Below, piece after piece: positions 1 through 8,101 of a stretch of DNA of 64,000 bases. Each line of letters begins with the position of its first letter. The first letter of the stretch is position 1. A program made the translations under genes and the position numbers. The notes beneath the pieces are model-generated. The model made no database searches. It had not been told where the DNA came from and saw only the letters and a list, made by a program, of their open reading frames with translations. Origin of the DNA: Actibacterium lipolyticum (GTDB taxonomy: Bacteria; Pseudomonadota; Alphaproteobacteria; Rhodobacterales; Rhodobacteraceae); the NCBI RefSeq assembly GCF_900184935.1, contig NZ_FXYE01000002.1, positions 1-64,000 on the forward strand, given 5' to 3'.

Positions 1-1621
1 GGCGGAGCGCCTGAAGACGCCGGAGAGCCTGCGGGACCTGTCGGTGTCGCTGAACAACGTGGGCGGCGCGGCGCAGGTCGCCGGGGATCATGCCGCGGCC
101 GCGAAGGCCTATGCGGAGAGCCTGGAGATGCGGCGCGATCTGGCGGAGCGCCTGAAGACGCCGGAGAGCCTGCGGGACCTGTCGGTGTCGCTGAACAACG
201 TGGGCGGCGCGGCGCAGGTCGCCGGGGATCATGCCGCGGCCGCGAAGGCCTATGCGGAGAGCCTGGAGGTCGCGCGCGATCTGGCGGAGCGCCTGAAGAC
301 GCCTGAGAGCCTGCGGGACCTGTCGGTGTCGCTGAACAACGTGGGAGGCGCGGCGCAGGTCGCCGGGGATCATGCCGCGGCCGCGAAGGCCTACGCGGAG
401 AGCCTGGAGGTCGCGCGCGATCTGGCGGAGCGCCTGAAGACGCCGGAGAGCCTGCGGGACCTGTCGGTGTCGCTCGACAAAGTGAGCGGCGCGGCGCAGG
501 TCGCCGGGGATCATGCCGCCGCCGCCGAGGCCTACGCGGAGAGCCTGGAGGTCGCGCGCGATCTGGCGGAGCGCCTGAAGACGCCGGAGAGCCTGCGGGA
601 CCTGTCGGTGTCGCTCGACAACGTGGGCGACGCGGCGCAGGTCGCCGGGGATCATGCCGCGGCCGCGAAGGCCTATGCGGAGAGCCTGGAGGTGCGGCGC
701 GATCTGGCGGAGCGCCTGAAGACGCCGGAGAGCCTGCGGGACCTGTCGGTGTCGCTGAACAACGTGGGCGGCGCGGCGCAGGTCGCCGGGGATCATGCCG
801 CGGCAGCGAAGGCCTATGCGGAGAGCCTGGAGGTGCGGCGCGATCTGGCGGAGCGCCTGAAGACGCCGGAGAGCCTGCGGGACCTGTCGGTGTCGCTCGA
901 CAACGTGGGCGGCGCGGCGCAGGTCGCCGGGGATCATGCCGCCGCCGCGAAGGCCTACGGGGAGAGCCTGGAGGTGCGGCGTGATCTGGCGGAGCGCCTG
1001 AAAGCGCCGGGGAGCCTGCGGGACCTGTCGGTGTCGCTCGACAACGTGGGCGGCGCGGCGCAGGTCGCCGGGGATCATGCCGCCGCCGCGAAGGCCTACG
1101 GGGAGAGCCTGGAGGTGCGGCGTGATCTGGCGGAGCGCCTGAAGACGCCGGAGAGCCTGCGGGACCTGTCGGTGTCGCTGAACAACGTGGGCGGCGCGGC
1201 GCAGGTCGCCGGGGATCATGCCGCGGCCGCGAAGGCCTACGCGGAGAGCCTGGAGGTCGCGCGTGATCTGGCGGAGCGCCTGAAGACGCCGGGGAGCCTG
1301 CGGGACCTGTCGGTGTCGCTGAACAACGTGGGCGGCGCGGCGCAGGTCGCCGGGGATCATGCCGCGGCCACGAAGGCCTACGGCGAGAGCCTGGAGGTCG
1401 CGCGCGATCTGGTGGAGCGCCTGAAGACGCCGGAGAGCCTGCGGGACCTGTGCGTCGCCTTGTATTTGAATAGTTCGCTGCACATAAAAATGGCCCGGCT
1501 GGACGAAGCCGCAGTATTTGTCGACGAGGGGGAGACCTTGGCGACGTCTATTCCAGAGTTCATGCGGGACGAGGTCGTGAGTGCGTTCCAAGGACTTCGG
1601 ACACTCCTTGACCAATCTTGA
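1..1621 (+). CDS. TPR-array protein, 3' part (5' end off window)
   Basis: The frame is open from base 2 to the TGA at 1619-1621, so the gene starts left of the window. What is visible is ten tandem 47-residue units, each beginning S-L-[ND]-N-V-G, followed by AAAAKAYAESLE and DLAERLKTP blocks. This is the Ala-rich helix-turn-helix pattern of tetratricopeptide-type repeats. A non-repeated tail of about 55 residues follows, ending in a leucine-rich helix. Such arrays bind protein partners, and the missing N-terminus would show whether an enzymatic domain is attached. The units are almost identical at DNA level, which points to recent amplification or gene conversion. The gene lies immediately left of a tRNA-Ser fragment, so it may belong to an integrated element. 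The function is unknown. Confidence 0.8.
   Translation, partial: AERLKTPESLRDLSVSLNNVGGAAQVAGDHAAAAKAYAESLEMRRDLAERLKTPESLRDLSVSLNNVGGAAQVAGDHAAAAKAYAESLEVARDLAERLKTPESLRDLSVSLNNVGGAAQVAGDHAAAAKAYAESLEVARDLAERLKTPESLRDLSVSLDKVSGAAQVAGDHAAAAEAYAESLEVARDLAERLKTPESLRDLSVSLDNVGDAAQVAGDHAAAAKAYAESLEVRRDLAERLKTPESLRDLSVSLNNVGGAAQVAGDHAAAAKAYAESLEVRRDLAERLKTPESLRDLSVSLDNVGGAAQVAGDHAAAAKAYGESLEVRRDLAERLKAPGSLRDLSVSLDNVGGAAQVAGDHAAAAKAYGESLEVRRDLAERLKTPESLRDLSVSLNNVGGAAQVAGDHAAAAKAYAESLEVARDLAERLKTPGSLRDLSVSLNNVGGAAQVAGDHAAATKAYGESLEVARDLVERLKTPESLRDLCVALYLNSSLHIKMARLDEAAVFVDEGETLATSIPEFMRDEVVSAFQGLRTLLDQS
44..1453 (+). repeat. Ten tandem 141-bp in-frame repeats
   Basis: Units begin at 44, 185, 326, 467, 608, 749, 890, 1031, 1172 and 1313, an exact 141-bp period (47 codons). 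A partial earlier unit touches the left edge. Differences between units are few and are shuffled: AAC/GAC at the third codon, 'gaggtcgcg' versus 'gaggtgcgg', 'gcggag' versus 'ggggag'. Units 7 and 8 share variants, as expected from duplication of neighbouring units. The array is coding, not intergenic. Confidence 0.95.
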
Positions 1622-1767
1622 CGACATTCCTGTGTCCGTGTCGCGAGCGAAGTCCGCTATGCCGTCCGACTATGCCGTCTTGCCCCGCTCAGCCCGCCGA
1701 AATCGCGGATTCCGCCATTGCGGAGTCAATAAAATATGACCCTCTGAGTGCATCCCTCGACCGAAAA

Positions 1768-1830
1768 ACGGTCTCGAAAACCGTTGTGGGTGCAAGCCCA
1801 CCCAGGGTTCGAATCCCTGTCTCTCCGCCA
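1768..1830 (+). other. tRNA-Ser(CGA) 3' fragment, likely att site remnant
   Basis: The sequence folds as the anticodon arm (stem acggt/accgt, loop ctcgaaa with anticodon CGA), the long class II variable arm, the T-arm (cagggTTCGAATccctg), then tctctcc, discriminator g and CCA. The matching 5' acceptor strand (ggagaga) and D-arm are absent upstream, so this is not a complete tRNA gene. A tRNA 3' end standing alone is what remains at the far end of an element integrated into a tRNA gene. The polarity places the intact tRNA-Ser and the element to the left of this point. Confidence 0.75.
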
Positions 1831-2019
1831 TTATTCCCCTGACAATGCTCCATTGCGCTTGCGCAGATGAGGTTCGGAACCGCAGGCATGCGCCGCTGCG
1901 GGCCTTACCAACGCACGCGCCTTGTCGCCAGTGTTGTAGGATGTCTTTCAATAAACTGTGTGTTGACTCCTAAATGTGCATTCTCAACAGTCGGGAGTAG
2001 CCCCAAACAAGGACACCCA
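1831..2019. promoter_or_regulatory. Non-coding stretch, possible promoter/operator of the copper-redox cluster
   Basis: No convincing gene is present. A widely spaced dyad, GTTGA (1962-1966) and TCAAC (1984-1988), contains a TTGACT hexamer that could be a -35 element. I find no good -10 at 17-18 bp, so a MerR-type or activator-dependent promoter is possible but unproven. An AAGGA ribosome-binding site ends this stretch, six bases before the TTG at 2020. Confidence 0.3.
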
Positions 2020-2334
2020 TTGCGACACCTCTTGATCACTCTCATGTTGGGCCTTTTTGCGCTCGCGGCGGCGCCGGTTTCGGCGATGCCTCATGACGGT
2101 ATCGGGATGCATGATTGCATTGAGTGCCCCGACGCCGGTCAGTCCGCAGAACATCATGATATGGACCCATCTAACTGCTTTCACGGGGTGACCTGCATGG
2201 CCGTCGCGCTTTTGCCTTTGGCCATCGACACACATGTCGCGAATCCATTTCGCGAAGTTTTCCCATATCTGGATGACCGAATGACGGCGCCGGCTGATGT
2301 GTCGCTCGTGCTGCCCCCGCCACGTGTAATCTGA
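2020..2334 (+). CDS. Small exported Cys/His-rich protein of a copper/redox cluster
   Basis: A protein of 104 residues starting at a TTG with an AAGGA site six bases upstream. The frame extends further upstream, but that part has no ribosome-binding site and reads through the probable promoter. The N-terminus (RHLLITLMLGLFALAAAPVSA) is a clear signal peptide. The mature part carries a Cys/His cluster (HDCIECP, HHDMD, NCFHG, TC) that could bind metal, then a second hydrophobic stretch around residues 60-70. It heads a run of same-strand genes for cytochromes and a multicopper oxidase, so a role in periplasmic copper handling is likely by context. I do not recognise the family with certainty. 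Confidence 0.55.
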   Translation: MRHLLITLMLGLFALAAAPVSAMPHDGIGMHDCIECPDAGQSAEHHDMDPSNCFHGVTCMAVALLPLAIDTHVANPFREVFPYLDDRMTAPADVSLVLPPPRVI

Positions 2335-2424
2335 ACCGCTTTCGGCCGTCAGGGCGCAATGCAATGACGAAGTTCAGGACCAAGGCCGCCTTAATGCGCG
2401 CTTTGCGAAAACACAGGTATAACA

Positions 2425-2871
2425 TTGAAAAACCTTATCTATCCGGCAATCGGTGCAATAGTTCTTGGCGTTGGGGCGTATGTCTATCTGCGCCCGGCGC
2501 CCCAAACCGATACACACGCTATTGCGACCGCGGCTGAACCTTTGGCGGGCGCACCAATCGTAGAGGTCGCGTTACCGGCGGATCTTTCAGCATCGGCAAA
2601 GCTTGGCAAACGCGGGTTCGATGCTGTTTGTGCTGCGTGCCACGGCGAAAATGGCTCCGGTCGCCAAGGCATGGGGCCGCCACTGGTCCACAAGATTTAC
2701 GAACCGTCGCACCACGGTGACATGGCGTTTCTGATGGCCGTGCAACGGGGCGTTCGCGCCCACCATTGGCCGTTTGGGAATATGCCGCCACAACAAGGGC
2801 TGACTGAGGGGGACGTAAAAGCGATCACCGCCTATGTCCGTGAGCTTCAACAGGCAAATGGGATCAATTGA
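2425..2871 (+). CDS. Membrane-anchored class I cytochrome c
   Basis: A 148-residue protein from a TTG start. Residues 1-24 form an uncleaved-looking signal anchor (IYPAIGAIVLGVGAYVYL). A single haem-binding CAACH motif follows near residue 71, with a methionine in GNMPP near residue 120 as the likely sixth ligand, so this is a mono-haem electron carrier facing the periplasm. The stop is one base before the ATG of the multicopper oxidase, implying translational coupling and a role as its electron partner or acceptor. The start is uncertain because the ribosome-binding site is weak. Confidence 0.8.
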   Translation: MKNLIYPAIGAIVLGVGAYVYLRPAPQTDTHAIATAAEPLAGAPIVEVALPADLSASAKLGKRGFDAVCAACHGENGSGRQGMGPPLVHKIYEPSHHGDMAFLMAVQRGVRAHHWPFGNMPPQQGLTEGDVKAITAYVRELQQANGIN

Positions 2872-2872
2872 T

Positions 2873-4264
2873 ATGGCTGACTTTCCAATGACCCGCCGTG
2901 CGTTCTGTCTGGGCAGTGTTGCAGGTGTTGCCCTGCCTACCCTTGCAGGTGCGCAATCATTCCCCCCTTTGACCGCGCGCGTCACCCACGCGCAGATCGC
3001 ACCCGAAGGATATGACCCCACCGAAGTCTGGAGCTATAACGGCGGCTTCCCCGGCCCTGAAATCCGCCTTGCTCAAGGGGCGCGGCTTCAACGGACGCTG
3101 GTGAATGAACTGCCCGCGCCAACCTCGATCCACTGGCACGGCATTCGCATCGACAATGCAATGGATGGGGTCGCCGGCCTGACCCAATCGGCCGTCCCCA
3201 CAGGAGAAAGCTTTGCCTATGACTTCGCGCTGCCTGACGCCGGAACGTATTGGTACCACGCCCACACCAATTCTATGGAGCAGGTTGCGCGCGGGCTTTA
3301 TGGCGCGCTGATTGTCGAAGAAGATTCACCGCCCGATGTGGACCGCGACGAGGTCTTGATCTTGGATGACTGGCTGCTTGATCCTGAAACAGCACAACTT
3401 GATCTGCAGTTTGATCACCCGATGGCACTTAGCCATGGGGGGCGTTTCGGCAACCTTATCGGGACGAACGGACGCTATGCCGACGACCTGAAGGCCCGTC
3501 AAAGCGAACGCTTGCGCCTACGTATCATCAATGCTGCCAACGCGCGGATTTTCGTGTTGCGGCTTGACGGTTTGACCGGCTGGACCGTCGCGCTGGACGG
3601 GATGCCGTTGGAAAACCCGGAACCCGTCGAGGGTGAGCTGATCCTTGCCCCCGCGCAACGCATTGACCTGATCGTCGATGTCACCGCCGCGCCAGGCGAA
3701 CAGGCCACGTTGCTGCGCGCGGGCGATGACGACGCTTGGTACGCCCAAATAATCTTTGATGTGACAGACGCCGCCCCTGACCCAGCGCGCGACGCGCCTG
3801 CCCCGCTTCCTGCGAACCCGCGCATGGCGTTGCCTGATCTGGCGAAGGCCACGCAGCTTGAAATGCGAATGGAGGGTGGCGCGATGAGTGGCCTAAGGTC
3901 TGCGCGTTACCAAGGGCAAGACATGGATTTTCGCGCGCTTGCGCAACAGGGACAATTCTGGGCGCTATCTGGTCAATCCGGGATGGGCGACGCACCGTTC
4001 GCACGGTTTTCCAATGGCGAACATGTGCGCATCAAATTGGCCAATGACACGGTGTTTCCACATGCGATGCACCTTCATGGGATGCATTTCAGGCAAATCT
4101 TCGCAGACGGAACATTCGGCCCGATGCGCGACACGATCCTAAGCATCCCGAACGAGCCAATCGAAATCGGATTTATCGCCGACAACCCCGGAAAATGGCT
4201 GCTGCATTGCCACATGCTTGCCCATGCGGCCTCGGGCATGACCACATGGATCGAGGTCGCGTAA
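2873..4264 (+). CDS. Tat-exported multicopper oxidase
   Basis: About 463 residues. The N-terminus MTRRAFCLG followed by a hydrophobic stretch ending GAQS is a twin-arginine signal, as expected for a protein that folds with copper before export. Copper-ligand motifs are complete: HWHG near residue 80, WYHAH near 125, HAMHLHGMHF near 405, and HCHMLAHAASGM at the C-terminus, with the type 1 Cys, His and Met ligands. The family oxidises Cu(I), phenols or other substrates with reduction of oxygen to water. Start chosen at 2873, one base after the cytochrome stop; an in-frame ATG at 2888 would also keep the Tat signal. The cytochrome neighbours suggest a redox relay or copper detoxification. The exact substrate cannot be read from the sequence. 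Confidence 0.88.
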   Translation: MADFPMTRRAFCLGSVAGVALPTLAGAQSFPPLTARVTHAQIAPEGYDPTEVWSYNGGFPGPEIRLAQGARLQRTLVNELPAPTSIHWHGIRIDNAMDGVAGLTQSAVPTGESFAYDFALPDAGTYWYHAHTNSMEQVARGLYGALIVEEDSPPDVDRDEVLILDDWLLDPETAQLDLQFDHPMALSHGGRFGNLIGTNGRYADDLKARQSERLRLRIINAANARIFVLRLDGLTGWTVALDGMPLENPEPVEGELILAPAQRIDLIVDVTAAPGEQATLLRAGDDDAWYAQIIFDVTDAAPDPARDAPAPLPANPRMALPDLAKATQLEMRMEGGAMSGLRSARYQGQDMDFRALAQQGQFWALSGQSGMGDAPFARFSNGEHVRIKLANDTVFPHAMHLHGMHFRQIFADGTFGPMRDTILSIPNEPIEIGFIADNPGKWLLHCHMLAHAASGMTTWIEVA

Positions 4265-4311
4265 TCATCGCGGCCCGCATCTAAGACCGACACCCAATCG
4301 AAAGACACCTT

Positions 4312-4749
4312 ATGCGCTTTAACAAACTGCTCGCTGTTTCCACTTTTGCTTTTGCCACCTCTGCATTCGCCCATGGCGGGGTTCAGAACCCAGCTGTGAA
4401 GGCCCGCATGGACGGCATGGTGGCAATTTCGAAAAACATGAAGACCATCGCCACGATGGCAAAAGGCCAAACCGCATTTGATGCTGCCACCATTCAGGAC
4501 GCACTTAGCGTGATCGAAGCAGAGGCCGGGCAAATCCCCGCCCTATTCGAAGCCAAAGAAACCGACGCGAAATCCGAAGCGCTTGATCTGATTTGGACGG
4601 ACTGGGACAACTTCGCCGCAAGCGCCGAGGTCCTGCGCACCACTGTGATGGACCTTCCCGACACGATCACCACCCCCGAAGACGCGGGCGCGACGCTGGC
4701 GAAGTTGGGCAAGACCTGCAAGTCATGCCACTCCAAATACCGGGAGTAA
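4312..4749 (+). CDS. Cytochrome c' family protein (class II)
   Basis: A 145-residue protein with a signal peptide (residues 1-20, ending FAHG) and a C-terminal CKSCHSKYR haem site. A haem motif close to the C-terminus of a four-helix, Ala-rich domain is the hallmark of cytochrome c'. These proteins have five-coordinate haem and bind NO or CO, or act in electron transfer. It sits between the multicopper oxidase and another cytochrome c, all on the same strand, and the following gene begins four bases after its stop. Confidence 0.85.
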   Translation: MRFNKLLAVSTFAFATSAFAHGGVQNPAVKARMDGMVAISKNMKTIATMAKGQTAFDAATIQDALSVIEAEAGQIPALFEAKETDAKSEALDLIWTDWDNFAASAEVLRTTVMDLPDTITTPEDAGATLAKLGKTCKSCHSKYRE

Positions 4750-4753
4750 CGAG

Positions 4754-5197
4754 ATGGGGGCGCTTCTTCCAATAATCGCCACGGGCCTATTTGCCGCGTC
4801 GGTGTCCCCGCTGTGGGCGGACCATCTGTTCGAAGGGCGTGATCTGGATAACGGCGCGCAGATCTATGGTGAAAGCTGCGCAAGCTGTCATGGTGCAAAG
4901 TTAGAGGGGCAACCTGATTGGCGCACACCGCGAGACGACGGCACCCTGCCCGCCCCGCCCCACGATGCAAGCGGCCACACATGGCATCACGACACGGCGC
5001 TCTTGTTTAACTATACCAAGTTCGGTGGCGCCAAGACCCTAGAGGCACGCGGCGTCACAGGGTTTCAAAGCGGCATGCCCGCCTTCGACGATGCCCTAAC
5101 CGATGACGATATTTATGACGTCCTAGCCTATATTCGGGCCCAGTGGCCAACGCGCATTCAGCGCATGCAGGCAGAGCGTTCGCACGCGCTTGAGTGA
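4754..5197 (+). CDS. Periplasmic class I cytochrome c
   Basis: A 147-residue protein. A signal peptide (about 22 residues, ending PLWA) precedes a CASCH haem motif near residue 43 and a GMPAF segment near residue 108 that gives the axial Met. The last third is typical of mono-haem cytochrome c (DDDIYDVLAYIRAQWP). Start ATG 4754 uses the GGGAG at the end of the preceding gene. It is the third cytochrome of this cluster and probably carries electrons to or from the multicopper oxidase or a terminal oxidase. Confidence 0.82.
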   Translation: MGALLPIIATGLFAASVSPLWADHLFEGRDLDNGAQIYGESCASCHGAKLEGQPDWRTPRDDGTLPAPPHDASGHTWHHDTALLFNYTKFGGAKTLEARGVTGFQSGMPAFDDALTDDDIYDVLAYIRAQWPTRIQRMQAERSHALE

Positions 5198-5247
5198 CGT
5201 TCACACATCAAGGGTTTTCAACTACAATTGCTTTGGAGGAAGAGATC

Positions 5248-5793
5248 ATGAAATTGGGCTTTGCTTTACTGCTAACGATGACCGCCCTGCCCGTATCCGC
5301 TCAACATTCCCATACCGCGCATGGTGGCAGCCCCGCCCCAGCGGCAGTTGCACAACCGGTTCCGACCGAACCGGGGCAATCCGCGTTTGCCGCCTTGGCC
5401 GAAATCGTCGGCCTGTTGCGTGCGGACCCGGCCACCGATTGGTCACGCGCCGATATTCCCGCCCTTCGCGAGCATCTGGTAGATATGGAGCTTGTCACAA
5501 CGCAGGCCAAAGTTGACACCGTCCCCACGGAAGGCGGCGCGCGGTTTGTCATCACGGGCATCGGGCGCGAAATTGAGGCCATCCAAGCGATGGCAATCGC
5601 CCACCCCCCGTTTGCCGAGGCAGAGATGCCCCTGAAAATCGACGCAACCCCAACCGACAACGGTGCTGAATGGGTCGTGACCGGCGATCAAGATCTGATA
5701 CTGGCGCTGGGCTTTCACGGCCTCATGACCATCGGCGCCCATCACCAAGAACATCACCTTGCGATCGCAACGGGAAACGCGCCCCATAACTAA
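5248..5793 (+). CDS. Exported His-rich protein of unknown function
   Basis: 181 residues, start ATG 5248 chosen for the GGAGGAA site seven bases upstream. The signal peptide (to about residue 19) is followed by an N-terminal QHSHTAHGG, and the C-terminus holds GAHHQEHHLA. Both His clusters could bind copper or another metal. The middle is an alpha/beta domain with repeated 'E-G/N-GA-x-[FW]-V-[IV]-TG' segments at about residues 105 and 150, suggesting two copies of a small fold. It is last in the copper/redox cluster. I do not recognise the family. Confidence 0.6.
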   Translation: MKLGFALLLTMTALPVSAQHSHTAHGGSPAPAAVAQPVPTEPGQSAFAALAEIVGLLRADPATDWSRADIPALREHLVDMELVTTQAKVDTVPTEGGARFVITGIGREIEAIQAMAIAHPPFAEAEMPLKIDATPTDNGAEWVVTGDQDLILALGFHGLMTIGAHHQEHHLAIATGNAPHN

Positions 5794-5872
5794 GGGCGCG
5801 CGCTTTTCCTAAGTTGGGATCTGTGCAGGTTGCACTATTTTCGCCCGACCGGGCGGAACCCTGTCTTCGCGA

Positions 5873-6157
5873 TCAGTGAACAACCTCTTTGATCGCGTCG
5901 TTGCTTAGGCGTCGGTAATTCACAAACGAATTCGCGCTCATCACGACATAGAAGCTGTCCATGTCGATCAGCACATACCCCTTTTCGAAAAGGGCGCGCG
6001 TCAGGCCGACGATGTCGTCGCTATACAGCCGTCTTACACCCAGCATTTCACGTAACAGCTTTTGTGGGATCCGGTAACGACCGGATGATTTCCCGCCAAA
6101 CGACTGCGCATAAAGCTCTGCCAATGTTTCCGCCGTAAAGGCTGTTCTGTCGGCCAT
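5873..6157 (-). CDS. Hypothetical 94-residue protein
   Basis: Starts MADRTAFTAETLAELYAQ with an upstream purine-rich stretch and ends at 5873. It is charged, soluble and mostly helical, with a run GRYRIPQKLLREMLG that could be part of a small DNA- or partner-binding fold, then 'GLTRALFEKGYVLIDMDSFY'. It is divergent from mgtE with 87 bp between, and convergent with the copper/redox cluster. No function can be named. Coding is supported by GC-rich codon third positions and by the lack of a competing frame. Confidence 0.5.
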   Translation of the reverse strand: MADRTAFTAETLAELYAQSFGGKSSGRYRIPQKLLREMLGVRRLYSDDIVGLTRALFEKGYVLIDMDSFYVVMSANSFVNYRRLSNDAIKEVVH

Positions 6158-6244
6158 GCGATCCTCATGTGTGATTATTTATTGCCTATAGACAAATATA
6201 TATTGCCCATTTAAAGAAGCGTCAATCACTAAGGTGGATTCGCC

Positions 6245-7612
6245 ATGCAAACTGAAACGCAAATAGATCATCTGGACCTGTCCCCTCAGCTTCGCGCTGC
6301 GGCGGACGCAAAAGACGCGCAAACTCTGAACGCGTTGCTTGACCCGCTGCCCTACAGCGAGGCCCTGCGCGAGCTATTGAACCTTGCGCCGGAAGAGCGT
6401 GACGTCGTGCTGTCGCTGGTCTCGCCCGAACTGGCCGCCGAACTGGTCGAAGAAGCCCCACATGAAATGGGTGCCGACCTGATCGAACGTCTTGAAGCGT
6501 CCCGTGCCGTCGAAATTCTGGACGAAATGGATTCCGACATTCAGGCCGACCTTCTGGGCGACATGGAAGATGCAGATGCCGAAGCGATCCTGTCCGAAAT
6601 GGACGCAGAGGACGCAGCGGATGTGCGCCGGCTGGTTGAATATGACGACGACACGGCCGGTGGCCTGATGATGTCCGAAGTCTTCAAATTTTCGGACACG
6701 CAGACCGTCGGCAACGTCCTGAAACAACTTGCCAGTGATGACGAGGATTTTGACCGTTACCGCGGCCAGCATCCTTACATCATGGATGCCCAAGGCCACC
6801 CTGTTGGCGTCGTTTCCTTGCGGGGCTTGTTGACGGCCAAACGTTCGATGCCTTTGACCAGTATCATGGTCGAGCCGATGACGGTCGACGTCAGCACGTC
6901 GCTGGAAACGCTGGATGATATCTTCAACGAACATCCGTTCCTTGGCATTCCCGTTGTCGAAGCGGACGGCCGCCTTGTTGGTGTGGTCTTGCGCACCGCT
7001 GTCAGCCAGGCCCTGCTAGAGCGTTCCGAAAGTGAAACGCTAAAGCTGCAGGGTGTTGTCGGGGATGAGCTACGCTCCATGCCGACATGGCTTCGTTCCA
7101 AACGCCGTTTGGCGTGGTTGTCGGCCAACATCGTGCTGAACATCATCGCGGCCTCGGTCATCTCGGCCTACGAAGAAACGCTGACGGCGGTGATCGCCAT
7201 CGCGATCTTCCTGCCGATGGTGTCTGACATGTCGGGTTGTTCGGGCAACCAAGCCGTCGGTGTTACCATGCGCGAACTATCCTTGGGCCTTGTCCGCCCT
7301 GTCGATGCGATGCGTGTCTGGATGAAAGAAATCAGCGTGGGCGTAATCAACGGCATCGCGCTTGGCATCCTGATCGGCATCGTCGCCTGGATCTGGAAAG
7401 GCCAACCCGCGTTGGGTCTGGTGATCGGCCTTGCGCTGGCGCTGAACACGATGCTTGCCGTCTCCATTGGTGGGGTTGTGCCGCTGCTTCTGAAACGGTT
7501 GGGCCAAGACCCCGCCGCCGCCAGCGGCCCCTTGCTGACGACTGTAACCGACATGGCTGGGTTCTTCTTCGTGCTCAGCCTCGCAACGCTGATGATGCCA
7601 TGGCTGATCTAA
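6245..7612 (+). CDS. mgtE: Magnesium transporter MgtE
   Basis: 455 residues, a normal MgtE length. The N-terminal superhelical acidic domain (about residues 20-135, repeated DLL/EAxEIL/EMD segments) precedes two CBS domains (about 140-265), and five hydrophobic segments fill residues 290-455, with the pore signature SGNQA and a second G-rich helix. MgtE is a dimeric inner-membrane Mg2+ channel gated by Mg2+ binding between the N and CBS domains. The stop TAA overlaps the next gene's ATG by one base, so it may be cotranscribed with the RimB-like gene. Confidence 0.93.
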   Translation: MQTETQIDHLDLSPQLRAAADAKDAQTLNALLDPLPYSEALRELLNLAPEERDVVLSLVSPELAAELVEEAPHEMGADLIERLEASRAVEILDEMDSDIQADLLGDMEDADAEAILSEMDAEDAADVRRLVEYDDDTAGGLMMSEVFKFSDTQTVGNVLKQLASDDEDFDRYRGQHPYIMDAQGHPVGVVSLRGLLTAKRSMPLTSIMVEPMTVDVSTSLETLDDIFNEHPFLGIPVVEADGRLVGVVLRTAVSQALLERSESETLKLQGVVGDELRSMPTWLRSKRRLAWLSANIVLNIIAASVISAYEETLTAVIAIAIFLPMVSDMSGCSGNQAVGVTMRELSLGLVRPVDAMRVWMKEISVGVINGIALGILIGIVAWIWKGQPALGLVIGLALALNTMLAVSIGGVVPLLLKRLGQDPAAASGPLLTTVTDMAGFFFVLSLATLMMPWLI

Positions 7613-8082
7613 TGAAACAGAAAACGAAACTCAAAACCCCACGGCCGGAACTGTCGGTGATTGGCTGGATGGAGTCCGTCGCCCTGCCACAAATCGATCT
7701 GCGCGGCATTAAGGCCAAGATCGATACGGGGGCACGCACCTCTGCCCTGCACGCACTTTATATCGAACCGTTCGACAACGATGGCGAAGAATGGGTCCGG
7801 TTTCAGGTGCAACTGTCAGAGGACGCGCCGGGCCAATGGGTTGAAACTCCGCTGCATGATCAGCGGCACATCAAGAACACAAGCGGCATTCCCGAAGAAC
7901 GGTATGTCATTCGAACCGAGCTAGAGATCGCGGGCAAAACTTGGCCAATCGCGGTGTCCCTCACGGATCGCAGCAACATGCGCTTTCCGATGATCGTCGG
8001 GCGCTCTGCGCTCAAGAACCGTAACATCGCAGTGCACACGCGCCGCGCTTATCTGACCACCGGCAAAGCCGGCAACGCCTAA
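7612..8082 (+). CDS. RimB/LysX-type ATP-dependent zinc protease family
   Basis: 156 residues. The start ATG overlaps the mgtE stop. The motif [15 protein letters not shown] near residue 35 is the retropepsin-like D-T-G-A site of the family, and '[17 protein letters not shown]' near the C-terminus is its second conserved block. In Pseudomonas, RimB is reported to remove glutamates added by RimK; here it directly precedes a rimK-like gene, which supports that pairing. Whether it acts as a protease in this organism is inferred. Confidence 0.8.
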   Translation: MKQKTKLKTPRPELSVIGWMESVALPQIDLRGIKAKIDTGARTSALHALYIEPFDNDGEEWVRFQVQLSEDAPGQWVETPLHDQRHIKNTSGIPEERYVIRTELEIAGKTWPIAVSLTDRSNMRFPMIVGRSALKNRNIAVHTRRAYLTTGKAGNA

Positions 8083-8101
8083 TCGCGGAAAGGATACTAT
8101 T

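Noticed and set aside
44-1453. CRISPR-like regular repeat
   Set aside because: The period is 141 bp with no variable spacers and the whole array is one open reading frame.
1670-1951. Minus-strand ORFs with GIRTLGGLAP-type translation
   Set aside because: This is the well-known spurious translation of a tRNA-Ser gene in antisense; here it reads through the tRNA-Ser fragment.
5794-5872. Terminator between the copper/redox cluster and the 94-residue gene
   Set aside because: A short CGCCC/GGGCG dyad exists near 5850, but there is no T-tract on either strand.
6158-6244. Mg2+ riboswitch in front of mgtE
   Set aside because: The 87-bp gap is too short and shows no long structured leader.
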